This document shows positions 39,695 to 49,054 of a stretch of 64,000 nucleotides of DNA, piece after piece. The stretch is from Bacillus spongiae (lineage in GTDB: Bacteria > Bacillota > Bacilli > Bacillales > Bacillaceae_K). The stretch's first letter is position 1; each line of letters opens with the position of its first letter. The DNA lies in assembly GCF_037120725.1 (NCBI RefSeq), contig NZ_JBBAXC010000002.1, positions 345,121-409,120 of the forward strand, written 5' to 3'. Both the position numbers and the translations under genes were made by a program. The notes under the pieces are model-generated. The model did no database searches. It was not told where the DNA came from and saw nothing but the letters and a program-made list of their open reading frames with translations.

Positions 39695-40300
39695 AAAATA
39701 ACAATAATAATCTGAAAACTAATTTTCTTCATCATTTTACAATGTTCTATGAATTTCAGCAAGTTAAAATTTACCTCTTATAAAGAAAGGTGTAGAAAAT
39801 AGTAAAGGATTACGAGAAAGCGTAAATTGTTTGAGGGAGAGGATAGGTTTCTATTTAAGTGGTTGAAAAGAATAGGGCGAAAGTTTAAATCAGGAAGTAG
39901 CATTTTGTATCCACGTAAGGTATAGCACTTTTTTAATGAAGTAGTCAGGTATAAAAATGAAGAGGTATACAATTAATGAAATACATATAATAGGAACATA
40001 CTAGATAGACGTCAGACATCATTCCTATTTATCCACGAATAGGTCATACTATTGTAATCGCTTGCATAATAAATTTAAATAAAGAACATAATCATTTAAA
40101 AAGATGTAATATTCTGAAATAAGGGAGAAAACAGGTGTTTATACCTATAAAACACCCTTATAATTGTTATTTATTCTATTTTCGTCCATTTATAATAGTT
40201 AGAATTCTTATTTTTTTATGATATTTCGACAAAATCCATTCTTTCTATTTATTTCTTATAGGAAAAGTGTTATAGTATTTTCGATTAGTAGGAATGAATG
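39695..40300. other. Intergenic region between GH30 and nupR
   Basis: A second cre-like site, TGTAATCGCTTGCA, lies at 40053-40066. A hairpin GGTGTTT/AAACACC lies near 40134-40156. GACGTCAGACATC near 40009-40021 resembles part of the nupR operator. No gene is recognised. Confidence 0.4.
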
Positions 40301-40316
40301 CATCAGAGGTCTGATG
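40301..40316. promoter_or_regulatory. Probable NupR (GntR) operator
   Basis: CATCAGAGGTCTGATG is a perfect 16-bp palindrome, 29 bp before the GntR gene start and downstream of a possible TATAGT -10. It fits autoregulation. Confidence 0.6.
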
Positions 40317-40344
40317 TCTTAAGAAAGTATGGTGGTGGTACCAA

Positions 40345-41070
40345 GTGACAATTAGAACAGATACGAGACATTTGTACTTACAAGTCATTGATCGCTTGAA
40401 ACAAGATATTGAAGCTGGTAAATACAAAGAAAAAGAAAAGCTTCCATCTGAGTTTGATTTATCGAAACAGCTAGGGGTCTCAAGAGCCACGTTAAGAGAG
40501 GCGTTGAGAATTTTAGAAGAGGAAAATATCATTGTTCGTCGACATGGCGTAGGTACATTTGTAAATGCTAAACCGTTATTTACTTCAGGGATAGAACAGT
40601 TAAATAGCGTAACTAACATGATTAAACAGGCTGGTATGACACCTGGGACCATTTTCTTAAGTTCTACAACCCAAGGACCTACCGAGGAAGATGTTCGCCG
40701 ATTTACTTGTGAAGAAGAGGATGAAATGGTTGTAATCGAAAGGGTTCGAACGGCTAACGGAGAACCGATCGTTTATTGTATTGATAAGATTCCTTCTCAT
40801 ATCATCCCTGAAAAATTGACACATGAAAATGAGTCATTATTAGTAGGTCTTGATAAAGAAGGAGATGTGTCAATTTCCTATGCAGTAGCTCAGATTGAAC
40901 CAATGGGGTTTCATGAGAAAATTTCTCCAATTCTTCATTGTGAACCAGAAACAGCGCTACTGATTTTAAAACAAATGCACTACGATGAGAAGGATCAGCC
41001 GATCCTATACTCAGTCAACTACTTTCGGGCAGATAAGTTCAGCTTCCATGTACTAAGGAAACGAATTTAA
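40345..41070 (+). CDS. nupR: GntR-family (HutC type) transcriptional regulator, NupR-like
   Basis: A 241-residue regulator with an N-terminal winged helix ([48 protein letters not shown]) and a C-terminal UTRA ligand domain ([24 protein letters not shown]-like region, [15 protein letters not shown]). The start is GTG after GGTGGTGG. In B. subtilis, YmfC (NupR) represses the nucleoside importer operon; here the importer follows directly, which supports the name. A palindromic operator lies just upstream, and a related half-site precedes nupO. Confidence 0.9.
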   Translation: MTIRTDTRHLYLQVIDRLKQDIEAGKYKEKEKLPSEFDLSKQLGVSRATLREALRILEEENIIVRRHGVGTFVNAKPLFTSGIEQLNSVTNMIKQAGMTPGTIFLSSTTQGPTEEDVRRFTCEEEDEMVVIERVRTANGEPIVYCIDKIPSHIIPEKLTHENESLLVGLDKEGDVSISYAVAQIEPMGFHEKISPILHCEPETALLILKQMHYDEKDQPILYSVNYFRADKFSFHVLRKRI

Positions 41071-41127
41071 CTGTTCAAATAGCATACCTACTAATTACTA
41101 TTCATATTTACTAGGGGGTACATGATA

Positions 41128-42210
41128 GTGAAGAAACGTAAATTTGGCTTGGCTTTATCATTAATTTTAGCAGCGGGAACGATTTTAGGAGCCTGTGGCT
41201 CGAAGGATGAAGAGAAAGCTGGAAACACAGCAGAGACAGAATCAGAGTTTTCTGTTGCAATGGTAACGGATACTGGTGGAATTGATGATAAATCCTTTAA
41301 CCAATCTGCTTGGGTAGGTCTAGAAGCGTTTGGTGCAGAAAATGGACTTAAAGAAGGAAAAGGTGGATACAACTACCTTCAATCAAAATCTGATGCAGAT
41401 TATTCTACAAACTTAAATACACTTGTACGCGAAGATTTTAACCTAGTATACGGAATTGGATTCTTAATGGTTGATGCAATTGCTGAAATTGCAGAACAAC
41501 GCCCAGAAGTTAATTTCGGTATCGTAGATGGAGTAGTAGAGCAAGACAACGTAGCGAGCATAACATTTAAAGAACAAGAAGGTTCATTCCTTGCTGGAGT
41601 TGCAGCAGGACTTGCGACAAAATCTAATAAAATAGGTTTTATCGGCGGTATGGAAATTGAGGTAATTGAACGCTTTGAAGTTGGTTTCCTAGCAGGTGTT
41701 GAAGCGGTTAACCCTGATGCTGAAGTTGATGTAAAATATGCTGGTGATTTTAACAAGCCTGAGTTAGCTCAGCCTATCGCATCTTCTATGTACTCTTCTG
41801 GAGCAGACGTTATTTTCCATGCTGCAGGTGGTACTGGTAAAGGACTATTTAAAGAAGCGAAAGATTTAAAACAAAAAGACCCTGAAAGAGTTCTTTGGGC
41901 TATCGGAGTAGATTCTGATCAATCTGCTGAAGGTGAAGTTGAAGTAAATGGTGAGAAGAAGAACATTATTTTAACATCAGCGTTAAAGCGTGTTGACCGT
42001 GCCGTTCAAGATGTAGCAACAAAAGCTATGAATGATGAGTTCCCTGGTGGAGAGGTTATTTCTTACGGATTAGCGGAAGATGGCGTTGGTCTTGCTGAAT
42101 TAAATGAAGAACTAGAAAATAAAGCGGACATTCTTTCTGCTGTAGAAGAATGGACAGCAAAAATTAAAAATGGTGAGATCGAAGTTCCAGAAACTCGCGA
42201 TCAATTATAA
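41128..42210 (+). CDS. nupN: Nucleoside-binding lipoprotein of an ABC importer
   Basis: The BMP/Med-family solute-binding protein that captures nucleosides outside the cell. The signal peptide has a lipobox LGAC near residue 22, followed by an acidic linker. Family motifs are [29 protein letters not shown] and GFIGGMEI. I chose GTG 41128 because it lies about nine bases after AGGGGG; ATG 41122 is in frame but too close. It is separated from nupO by a hairpin, which fits higher expression of the binding protein. Confidence 0.94.
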   Translation: MKKRKFGLALSLILAAGTILGACGSKDEEKAGNTAETESEFSVAMVTDTGGIDDKSFNQSAWVGLEAFGAENGLKEGKGGYNYLQSKSDADYSTNLNTLVREDFNLVYGIGFLMVDAIAEIAEQRPEVNFGIVDGVVEQDNVASITFKEQEGSFLAGVAAGLATKSNKIGFIGGMEIEVIERFEVGFLAGVEAVNPDAEVDVKYAGDFNKPELAQPIASSMYSSGADVIFHAAGGTGKGLFKEAKDLKQKDPERVLWAIGVDSDQSAEGEVEVNGEKKNIILTSALKRVDRAVQDVATKAMNDEFPGGEVISYGLAEDGVGLAELNEELENKADILSAVEEWTAKIKNGEIEVPETRDQL

Positions 42211-42233
42211 TCATTTTCTACTAGCTAATGAAC

Positions 42234-42268
42234 AAAGGGGATAAGGAACTTTCCTTATTCCCTTTCCT
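42234..42268 (+). terminator. Partial terminator between nupN and nupO
   Basis: AAAGGGGATAAGGAA (42234-42248) pairs with TTCCTTATTCCCTTT (42251-42265) with one G-U pair, followed by a weak T-tract. It probably lowers read-through to nupO. Confidence 0.65.
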
Positions 42269-42361
42269 TTAGAAGATTAATTGAAGAATAGAAAGCTCAT
42301 TCTATCTTTCACTTAATCTTTTAAGGGGGAAACCTGAAACCTCATTTTTTTTAATTAATAT

Positions 42362-42376
42362 CGTCTGACCTCTTAC
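42362..42376. promoter_or_regulatory. Possible second NupR site before nupO
   Basis: On the minus strand AGAGGTCAGACG matches ten of twelve bases of AGAGGTCTGATG, the operator upstream of nupR. It lies about 50 bp before nupO. Confidence 0.35.
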
Positions 42377-42422
42377 AATTAACTATATTTTCCTATTAAT
42401 TTAGGAGAGGAGTGGAGAAATT

Positions 42423-43955
42423 ATGGATTATGTTATTGAAATGCTTAATATCCGTAAAGAGTTTCCTGGTATTGTAGCTAACAACAATATTACACTACAA
42501 CTTAAAAAGGGTGAAATTCACGCTTTATTAGGAGAAAACGGTGCAGGAAAATCAACCCTTATGAATGTTCTTTTTGGTCTATATCAGCCAGAAAAAGGCG
42601 AAATTCGTGTTGAAGGGAAACCTGTCAACATTACAAACCCTAATATCGCAAACGACTTAGGGATTGGAATGGTTCACCAACATTTTATGTTAGTTGAAAC
42701 GTTCACCGTTACAGAAAACATTATATTAGGAAGTGAGCCTAAAAAGTTCGCGACGGTCGATATAAAAAAGGCAGAACAAGAGGTTAGAGAAATCTCTGAG
42801 CGTTACGGGCTGAAAGTAGATCCTTCTGCCAAAATTTCTGATATATCAGTTGGGATGCAGCAGCGTGTTGAAATTTTGAAAACATTATATCGTGGGGCAG
42901 AGATTATAATTTTTGATGAACCGACAGCCGTCTTGACACCACAAGAGATAAGTGAACTGATTCAAATTATGAAAACGCTTATTAAAGAGGGAAAATCGAT
43001 TATCCTCATTACTCACAAGCTGAAGGAAATTATGGAGGTTTGTGACCGAGTGACCGTTATCCGGAAAGGGGAAGGGATTGGTACGGTTAATGTACCAGAT
43101 ACAAACCCAAATGAGCTAGCTAGTTTAATGGTCGGTCGTGAAGTGACATTTTCTACTGAAAAAGTGGCTTCTACTCCCTCACATAAAGTATTAGAAATAG
43201 AAGAGTTAACAGTGAAAGATCCAAGAGGAATTGTTGCCGTTAACAAATTGAACTTAGCTGTACGTGCGGGGGAAATCATCGGTATTGCTGGTGTTGATGG
43301 CAATGGACAATCTGAGTTAATTGAAGCGATAACCGGGCTTACGAAAAGTGAAAGCGGGAGTATTAAACTGAATGGAAACAATATCCTTAATGAAAAACCG
43401 AGGAAAATTACGGAAGCTGGACTTGCTCATATACCGCAGGATCGTCATAAACATGGACTAGTATTAGACTTTCCGGTTGGTGAGAATATGGTTCTACAAA
43501 CCTATTATCAAGCTCCATTCTCGAAATCTAGTGTTTTAAATTACAAGGAAATATATTCTCATGCTAAAAAGCTCATTGAAGAGTTTGATGTGCGTACACC
43601 AAGTGAGTATACACAGGCTCGTGCTTTATCCGGTGGAAATCAGCAGAAGGCGATTATTGGTCGAGAGATTGATCGTAATCCTGATTTATTGATTGCTGCC
43701 CAGCCTACTCGTGGGCTTGATGTTGGGGCGATTGAATTTATTCATAAGCGTCTTATCGAACAACGAGATCAAGGAAAAGCGGTTTTATTAGTATCGTTTG
43801 AACTTGATGAAATTATGAACGTAAGCGATCGGATTGCAGTTATTTATGAAGGGGAAATTGTAGCAATTGTTGATCCGAAAGAAACGACAGAACAACAGCT
43901 AGGACTTTTAATGGCTGGTGAAACGAAAGGAAAGGCAGGTGTGAAGAATGTCTAA
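42423..43955 (+). CDS. nupO: Nucleoside ABC importer, double ATPase subunit
   Basis: A 510-residue protein with two fused ATP-binding cassettes, as in sugar and nucleoside importers. Cassette 1 has Walker A GENGAGKST near 38, signature SVGMQQRVEIL and Walker B IIIFDEPTAVL. Cassette 2 has a degenerate Walker A GVDGNGQSE near 290 and signature LSGGNQQKAIIGREI. It energises NupP and NupQ at the inner face of the membrane. The stop overlaps the nupP start by 8 bp. The ATG follows GGAGAGGAG. Confidence 0.96.
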   Translation: MDYVIEMLNIRKEFPGIVANNNITLQLKKGEIHALLGENGAGKSTLMNVLFGLYQPEKGEIRVEGKPVNITNPNIANDLGIGMVHQHFMLVETFTVTENIILGSEPKKFATVDIKKAEQEVREISERYGLKVDPSAKISDISVGMQQRVEILKTLYRGAEIIIFDEPTAVLTPQEISELIQIMKTLIKEGKSIILITHKLKEIMEVCDRVTVIRKGEGIGTVNVPDTNPNELASLMVGREVTFSTEKVASTPSHKVLEIEELTVKDPRGIVAVNKLNLAVRAGEIIGIAGVDGNGQSELIEAITGLTKSESGSIKLNGNNILNEKPRKITEAGLAHIPQDRHKHGLVLDFPVGENMVLQTYYQAPFSKSSVLNYKEIYSHAKKLIEEFDVRTPSEYTQARALSGGNQQKAIIGREIDRNPDLLIAAQPTRGLDVGAIEFIHKRLIEQRDQGKAVLLVSFELDEIMNVSDRIAVIYEGEIVAIVDPKETTEQQLGLLMAGETKGKAGVKNV

Positions 43956-44994
43956 TCGATTCGTTAATATTATAGTTCCAGTTATTGCTGTAATTTTAGG
44001 AATAGCTGTTGGAACTCTTATTATGATTCTTTCAGGCTACAATCCGTTAGATGCATTTGCCGCACTTTGGCAAGGGGCCTTTGGGGATGAGTTTTATTTT
44101 GGTGAAACGGTTCGACTCGTAACCCCACTACTATTAGCGGGAATTTCGGTAGCATTCGCCTTCCGTACGGGACTTTTTAATATTGGAGTTGAAGGCCAGT
44201 TAATTGTTGGGTGGCTTGCAGCCGTTTGGGTGGGAACAGCAGTCGAGTTGCCAAAACTCATCCATTTACCATTAGCTGTATTGGCGGCAGCATTAGCAGG
44301 AGCTCTTTGGGGATTTATTCCAGGGTTATTAAAGGCACGATTCCGTGTCCATGAAGTTATTGTCACCATTATGATGAACTATGTTGCTCTACATGTGACA
44401 AACTATTTTATTAAGAATGTGTTGAGTGATAACGGAGATAAAACAGAAAGAGTTGCAGAATCCGCCTCATTACGTTCAGAATTTTTCGAAGGCTTAACTG
44501 ATTTATCTCGCATGCATTGGGGAATTTTTATCGCATTATTCTGTGTATTTATCATGTGGTTCTTATTAGAGAAAACAACGACTGGATATGAGTTACGTTC
44601 AGTAGGATTTAATCAGCATGCATCACAATATGCAGGGATGAATGTGAATAAAAATATTATCTATTCCATGGTTATTTCAGGTGCTTTCGCTGGACTTGCT
44701 GGAGCAATGGAAGGGCTAGGAACTTTTGAATACGCTTCAATTAAAGGTGGATTTACAGGAACTGGATTTGATGGCATCGCTGTTGCTTTGTTAGGGGCAA
44801 ATGGACCAATTGGAATCATCTTAGCTGCAGTACTTTTTGGAAGCCTTAAACAAGGTGCATTAAATATGCCACTTCAAGCAGGAGTTCCAAATGAATTAGT
44901 TGATATTATTATTGCTTTAATCATTTTCTTTGTTGCATCAAGTTACATGATTCGCTGGTTTATTGAACGAATCAGTAAAAAGGAGGTGAAATAA
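43948..44994 (+). CDS. nupP: Nucleoside ABC importer permease NupP
   Basis: A 348-residue integral membrane permease of the BPD_transp_2 family with about nine to ten hydrophobic segments, starting IIVPVIAVILGIAVGTLIMI. Conserved family parts are TGLFNIGVEGQLIVGW and VHEVIVTIMMNYVA. The start overlaps the nupO stop, and the stop abuts the nupQ start, so translation of the three is coupled. Confidence 0.95.
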   Translation: MSNRFVNIIVPVIAVILGIAVGTLIMILSGYNPLDAFAALWQGAFGDEFYFGETVRLVTPLLLAGISVAFAFRTGLFNIGVEGQLIVGWLAAVWVGTAVELPKLIHLPLAVLAAALAGALWGFIPGLLKARFRVHEVIVTIMMNYVALHVTNYFIKNVLSDNGDKTERVAESASLRSEFFEGLTDLSRMHWGIFIALFCVFIMWFLLEKTTTGYELRSVGFNQHASQYAGMNVNKNIIYSMVISGAFAGLAGAMEGLGTFEYASIKGGFTGTGFDGIAVALLGANGPIGIILAAVLFGSLKQGALNMPLQAGVPNELVDIIIALIIFFVASSYMIRWFIERISKKEVK

Positions 44995-45954
44995 GTGGGT
45001 ATCATTGAAATTTTAGCTATCGTTGTACCGTCAGCATTAATTGCCGCCTCTCCACTTATTTTCACAGCTTTAGGCGGAGCGTTCTCAGAACGTTCAGGTG
45101 TCGTAAATATTGGACTCGAAGGCTTAATGATCATAGGAGCGTTTTCAAGTATTGTCTTTAATTTAAATTTTGCTGATCAATTCGGTGGTGCAACACCGTG
45201 GCTCGCTCTTATTGTCGCAATGGTTGCTGGTGGATTATTCTCTATCCTTCATGCGGTCGCATCCATTACCTTCCGAGCGGACCAAGTTGTATCGGGTGTA
45301 GCGATAAACCTACTAGCATTAGGGGTGACGTTATTCCTTGTAAAGCTGTTGTATGATAAAGGTCAAACAGATGACGCAACACAAACTTTTGGTAAAATTG
45401 ATGTCCCTTTTTTAAGTGATATTCCTGTGATTGGTGACATTTTCTTTACTAACACATATGCGCCTCCATTTTTAGCTATTGGTGTAGCCTTTCTTGTTTG
45501 GTTTATCATGGCGAAAACACCATTTGGATTACGTCTTCGATCCGTCGGAGAGCATCCGATGGCAGCGGATACGATGGGAATAAACGTAACAAAAATGCGT
45601 TACATTGGTGTAATCCTATCAGGTGCCCTTGCAGGAATTGGTGGGGCAGTATACGCGCAAGCATTATCACCAAACTTCTACCACGCTACCATTAATGGTC
45701 AAGGGTTTATGGCACTTGCAGCCTTAATTTTTGGTAAATGGCATCCATTGGGTGCGATGGGAGCTGCCTTGTTTTTCGGATTTGCACAAAGCTTAAGTGT
45801 AATTGGGAATTCTATTCCTTTATTAGAAAATATACCGAATGTATATCTATTAATTGCTCCTTATGTCTTAACGATTTTAGCATTAGCTGGATTTATCGGA
45901 CGTGCTGATGCTCCAAAAGCGTTAGGTACACCTTATGTAAAGGGTAAAAGGTAA
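44995..45954 (+). CDS. nupQ: Nucleoside ABC importer permease NupQ
   Basis: A 319-residue permease paralogous to NupP. It starts with GTG directly after the nupP stop, with AAGGAGGTGA upstream. Family parts are SGVVNIGLEGLMIIGAF, FRADQVVSGVAINLLALG and GVILSGALAGIGGAVYAQ. Hydrophobic segments run through the whole length. It closes the importer operon before a convergent terminator. Confidence 0.95.
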   Translation: MGIIEILAIVVPSALIAASPLIFTALGGAFSERSGVVNIGLEGLMIIGAFSSIVFNLNFADQFGGATPWLALIVAMVAGGLFSILHAVASITFRADQVVSGVAINLLALGVTLFLVKLLYDKGQTDDATQTFGKIDVPFLSDIPVIGDIFFTNTYAPPFLAIGVAFLVWFIMAKTPFGLRLRSVGEHPMAADTMGINVTKMRYIGVILSGALAGIGGAVYAQALSPNFYHATINGQGFMALAALIFGKWHPLGAMGAALFFGFAQSLSVIGNSIPLLENIPNVYLLIAPYVLTILALAGFIGRADAPKALGTPYVKGKR

Positions 45955-45956
45955 GT

Positions 45957-45998
45957 AAAAAGGAAGAGTTGCTCAGGCAACTCTTCCTTTTAATTTTA
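45957..45998. terminator. Convergent terminator between nupQ and the aminotransferase
   Basis: AAAAGGAAGAGTTGC pairs with GCAACTCTTCCTTTT, with T-tracts on both sides, suited to both strands. Confidence 0.9.
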
Positions 45999-47468
45999 TT
46001 TAGTCTTGTGTAGTGGAAGGTGAAAATACGAACTGATTTGTTGATCAACCTTCGCTTGATGTTCAAAGTCATTTAAGCTTGGGATAAATTGATAGTCTGT
46101 TTCGAGGTCACTGATATGCTCAATAATATATTTTAAGGCATCTGTGATATAGTCGACATCTTTATTTTCCATTGTTGGATGTAATGAAACTCTAACCCAC
46201 CCCGGTTTAGCAACTAATCCACCAGACTCAATTTCAGATGAGATGGTATCGGACATTTCTTTATCGATATTTAATAAATAATGACCATATGTACCAGCAC
46301 ATGAACAGCCCCCTCGTACTTGTATTCCGTATAAATCGTTAAGTAGACGGACAACTAAATTATAATGAATCCCTTCAACATAAAAGGAAATAATAGGGAG
46401 CCTTTTTCTATGCTTCCCTGCCATAATATGTACTTTTGGAATACCCGCAAGGCGTTGGCATAATAGGTCTAAAAGCTCTTCCTCTCGTTTTTTGATATTG
46501 TTAACACCCATGTCCTCTTTTAATTGTATACAAAGAGCGGTTCGAATCGCTTGTAAAAAGCCCGGTGTTCCTCCATCTTCTCTTTCTTCTATATTCGTTA
46601 TATAGCCACGACCGCCCCAAGGGTTGGTCCAGGTGACTGTACCGCCACCTGGATGGTCAGGTATATGATTTTTATATAAAGCACGATCAAAAATTAATAC
46701 ACCACTAGTTCCTGGCCCTCCAAGAAATTTATGGGGAGAAAAGACGATTGCATCGAGCTTCTCGAGTGGGTCATCAGGGTGCATATTTATTTCAACATAA
46801 GGGGCTGATGCAGCAAAGTCAATAATGGCAATTCCACCAAACTCGTGGATCATTTTAGCTAATTGATGATAAGGAGTTTGGATGCCAGAAACATTTGAGC
46901 AAGCGGAAAATGCACCAATTTTTGTCTTTCTATTTGCATAAACTTTTAATAATTGATGGAAGGCCTCTAAATCAATGAGTCCGTCTTTGTCTGGCGGAAT
47001 GACGACCACTTCACAAATGGTTTCTATCCAAGAAGTGTGGTTTGAGTGGTGTTCCATATGGGTGATAAAAACTATAGGCCTTTCATCTTGAGGAATAGTG
47101 GACTTATCGAATTGTTCTGGATATTTAAGTCCGAGAATTCGTTGAAGCTTATTAATAACACCAGTCATACCTGTCCCTTCTGTAATAATAATATCGTCTT
47201 CGTTAGCATTAACATGTTTTTTGATTACTTTATGTGCATGTTTATAAGCGTTTGTCATAAATTGGCCTGTCCAATTCGACTCAGTGTGGGTATTGGCCAC
47301 AAAAGGACTAAATTCTGTCAGCATTTTATTTTCGATTGGTCCGTACATTCTTCCACTTGCTACCCAATCAAAATAGTGTATTTCTTTTTCGCCAAATGGA
47401 GTTGTAATTGGATGATGATGTCCAATTACGTTTTGTCGAAATGGTTTAAAATAAGCTTCTAATTCCAT
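45996..47468 (-). CDS. Class V aminotransferase (cysteine desulfurase-like)
   Basis: A 490-residue PLP enzyme of fold type I. The PLP lysine lies in FSPHKFLGGPGTSG, and THMEHHSNHTSW and FSACSNVSGIQTP are typical of the class V family. GGCSCAGTYGHYLL near residue 385 places cysteines where desulfurases carry the catalytic one, but with a different sequence. The reaction is not decided by sequence. It is on the opposite strand to its neighbours, between nupQ and ymfF, with its own AGAGGGGG ribosome site. B. subtilis lacks it at this locus as far as I recall. Confidence 0.9.
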   Translation of the reverse strand: MELEAYFKPFRQNVIGHHHPITTPFGEKEIHYFDWVASGRMYGPIENKMLTEFSPFVANTHTESNWTGQFMTNAYKHAHKVIKKHVNANEDDIIITEGTGMTGVINKLQRILGLKYPEQFDKSTIPQDERPIVFITHMEHHSNHTSWIETICEVVVIPPDKDGLIDLEAFHQLLKVYANRKTKIGAFSACSNVSGIQTPYHQLAKMIHEFGGIAIIDFAASAPYVEINMHPDDPLEKLDAIVFSPHKFLGGPGTSGVLIFDRALYKNHIPDHPGGGTVTWTNPWGGRGYITNIEEREDGGTPGFLQAIRTALCIQLKEDMGVNNIKKREEELLDLLCQRLAGIPKVHIMAGKHRKRLPIISFYVEGIHYNLVVRLLNDLYGIQVRGGCSCAGTYGHYLLNIDKEMSDTISSEIESGGLVAKPGWVRVSLHPTMENKDVDYITDALKYIIEHISDLETDYQFIPSLNDFEHQAKVDQQISSYFHLPLHKTK

Positions 47469-47773
47469 TAGAATTCCCCCTCTAAACGATGTACCTCCAG
47501 TTTAACAGAAATTGACGAAAAAGCTCGAATTTTGCTCCGATTGAACTTTAGGACTGGAGGAGGATGAGAAGGGAGCGGTTTGACAATTAAAATATTGCCG
47601 GAGCTGTGCATACAAATAGATAGGGATGTAATATATTTTTATAGGAAGAAAAATATTCATGAACAGGTAAATACTTGTACGGTATAACGAAAAACATGTA
47701 TAGTAAAAATAACTTGATACAACACTATCAATATAATATTGAAGTAGATGATGTGGCGAAGGAGGAACAAGCG

Positions 47774-49054
47774 ATGAGCATTGTAAATGAATGTATTTCT
47801 AAACAACAAGGATTTACACTTCACACTGTTAAAACAGATAAGTATAAAACGAATACGATTGTTTGGAAAATGAAAGCACCATTAACGAATGAGGATGTAA
47901 CTGTAAGAGGGCTATTGCCTTATGTATTACAAAGCAGTACAGCCACTTATACGACGACAACGGCATTGCGTTCATATTTAGATGATTTATACGGGGCGAA
48001 TTTTTTCGTTGATTTAAGCAAAAAAGGAGAAAATCATGTCATAAGCTTTTCAATCGAAATTGCGAATGAAAAATTTTTAACGAATTCTCCACCATTATTA
48101 AAGAAAGCGCTCGCGTTTTTAGCAGATGTTATTTTGAATCCAAATTTAGAGAACGGATCATTTCATGATGGCACTGTTGAACAAGAGAAAAGAAATCAAA
48201 AGCAACGAATTCAAGCTATTTACGATGACAAAATGCGTTTCTCAAGTGCTAGACTTGTCCAAGAAATGTGTAAAGGTGAACCTTATGCTATCCAACCAGC
48301 TGGTATAAAAGAGGAGGTAGAGGGGGTTACATCAAATAATCTATTCGATTATTACAAAAGAGCGATTAATGAAGATGAGTTAGATTTATATGTTATTGGG
48401 GACGTAGATGATCAAGAGGTAAATACGTATTGTGAAGAGCTATTTCATCTGAGTGAAAGACAAGGGCAAGCATCGAGTGTTACGAGGAGTAGTGAGCGAA
48501 GCGAAATTCAAGTCATTAAAGAAGAGCAGGCAGTGAATCAAGGGAAATTAAACATTGGGTACCGTACTCATGTCACATATGGTGAGACAGACTATTATGC
48601 ACTTCAGCTCTTTAACGGAATATTTGGTGGCTTCTCCCACAGTAAGTTGTTTATTAATGTTCGTGAAAAGGCAAGTCTTGCATACTATGCTGCTAGTCGT
48701 TTAGAAAGTCACAAAGCGTTGCTTATGGTGATGTCTGGCATTGATATTAATCACTATGATCAAGCTGTTACAATCATTAAAGAACAGATGGAAGAAATGA
48801 AGCAAGGCAACTTTACTGAAGATGAAATCGATCAAACAAAAGCGGTTATTCGTAATCAATTGTTAGAAACGATTGATACAGCTAGAGGGTTAGTTGAAGT
48901 TCTATATCATAATGTAGTAGCTAAAACAAACATACATTTGAACGATTGGTTGACTCAAATTGAAAAAACGACAAAAGATGAAATTATCGATGTAGCACAA
49001 AAGATAGAAATGGATACAATCTATTTTTTAACAGGAATGGAGGGAGAGCAATGA
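47774..49054 (+). CDS. ymfF: M16-like protein YmfF
   Basis: An M16 peptidase homologue without the HxxEH zinc motif, so probably the inactive partner of YmfH. I start it at ATG 47774, eight bases after AAGGAGG, giving 426 residues (the B. subtilis length). The frame is open upstream to 47675 but lacks a ribosome site there. Typical M16 parts are GLLPYVLQSSTATY and LFNGIFGGFSHSKLFINVRE. In current annotation it is linked with EF-P 5-aminopentanol modification. It overlaps ymfH by 4 bp. Confidence 0.93.
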   Translation: MSIVNECISKQQGFTLHTVKTDKYKTNTIVWKMKAPLTNEDVTVRGLLPYVLQSSTATYTTTTALRSYLDDLYGANFFVDLSKKGENHVISFSIEIANEKFLTNSPPLLKKALAFLADVILNPNLENGSFHDGTVEQEKRNQKQRIQAIYDDKMRFSSARLVQEMCKGEPYAIQPAGIKEEVEGVTSNNLFDYYKRAINEDELDLYVIGDVDDQEVNTYCEELFHLSERQGQASSVTRSSERSEIQVIKEEQAVNQGKLNIGYRTHVTYGETDYYALQLFNGIFGGFSHSKLFINVREKASLAYYAASRLESHKALLMVMSGIDINHYDQAVTIIKEQMEEMKQGNFTEDEIDQTKAVIRNQLLETIDTARGLVEVLYHNVVAKTNIHLNDWLTQIEKTTKDEIIDVAQKIEMDTIYFLTGMEGEQ

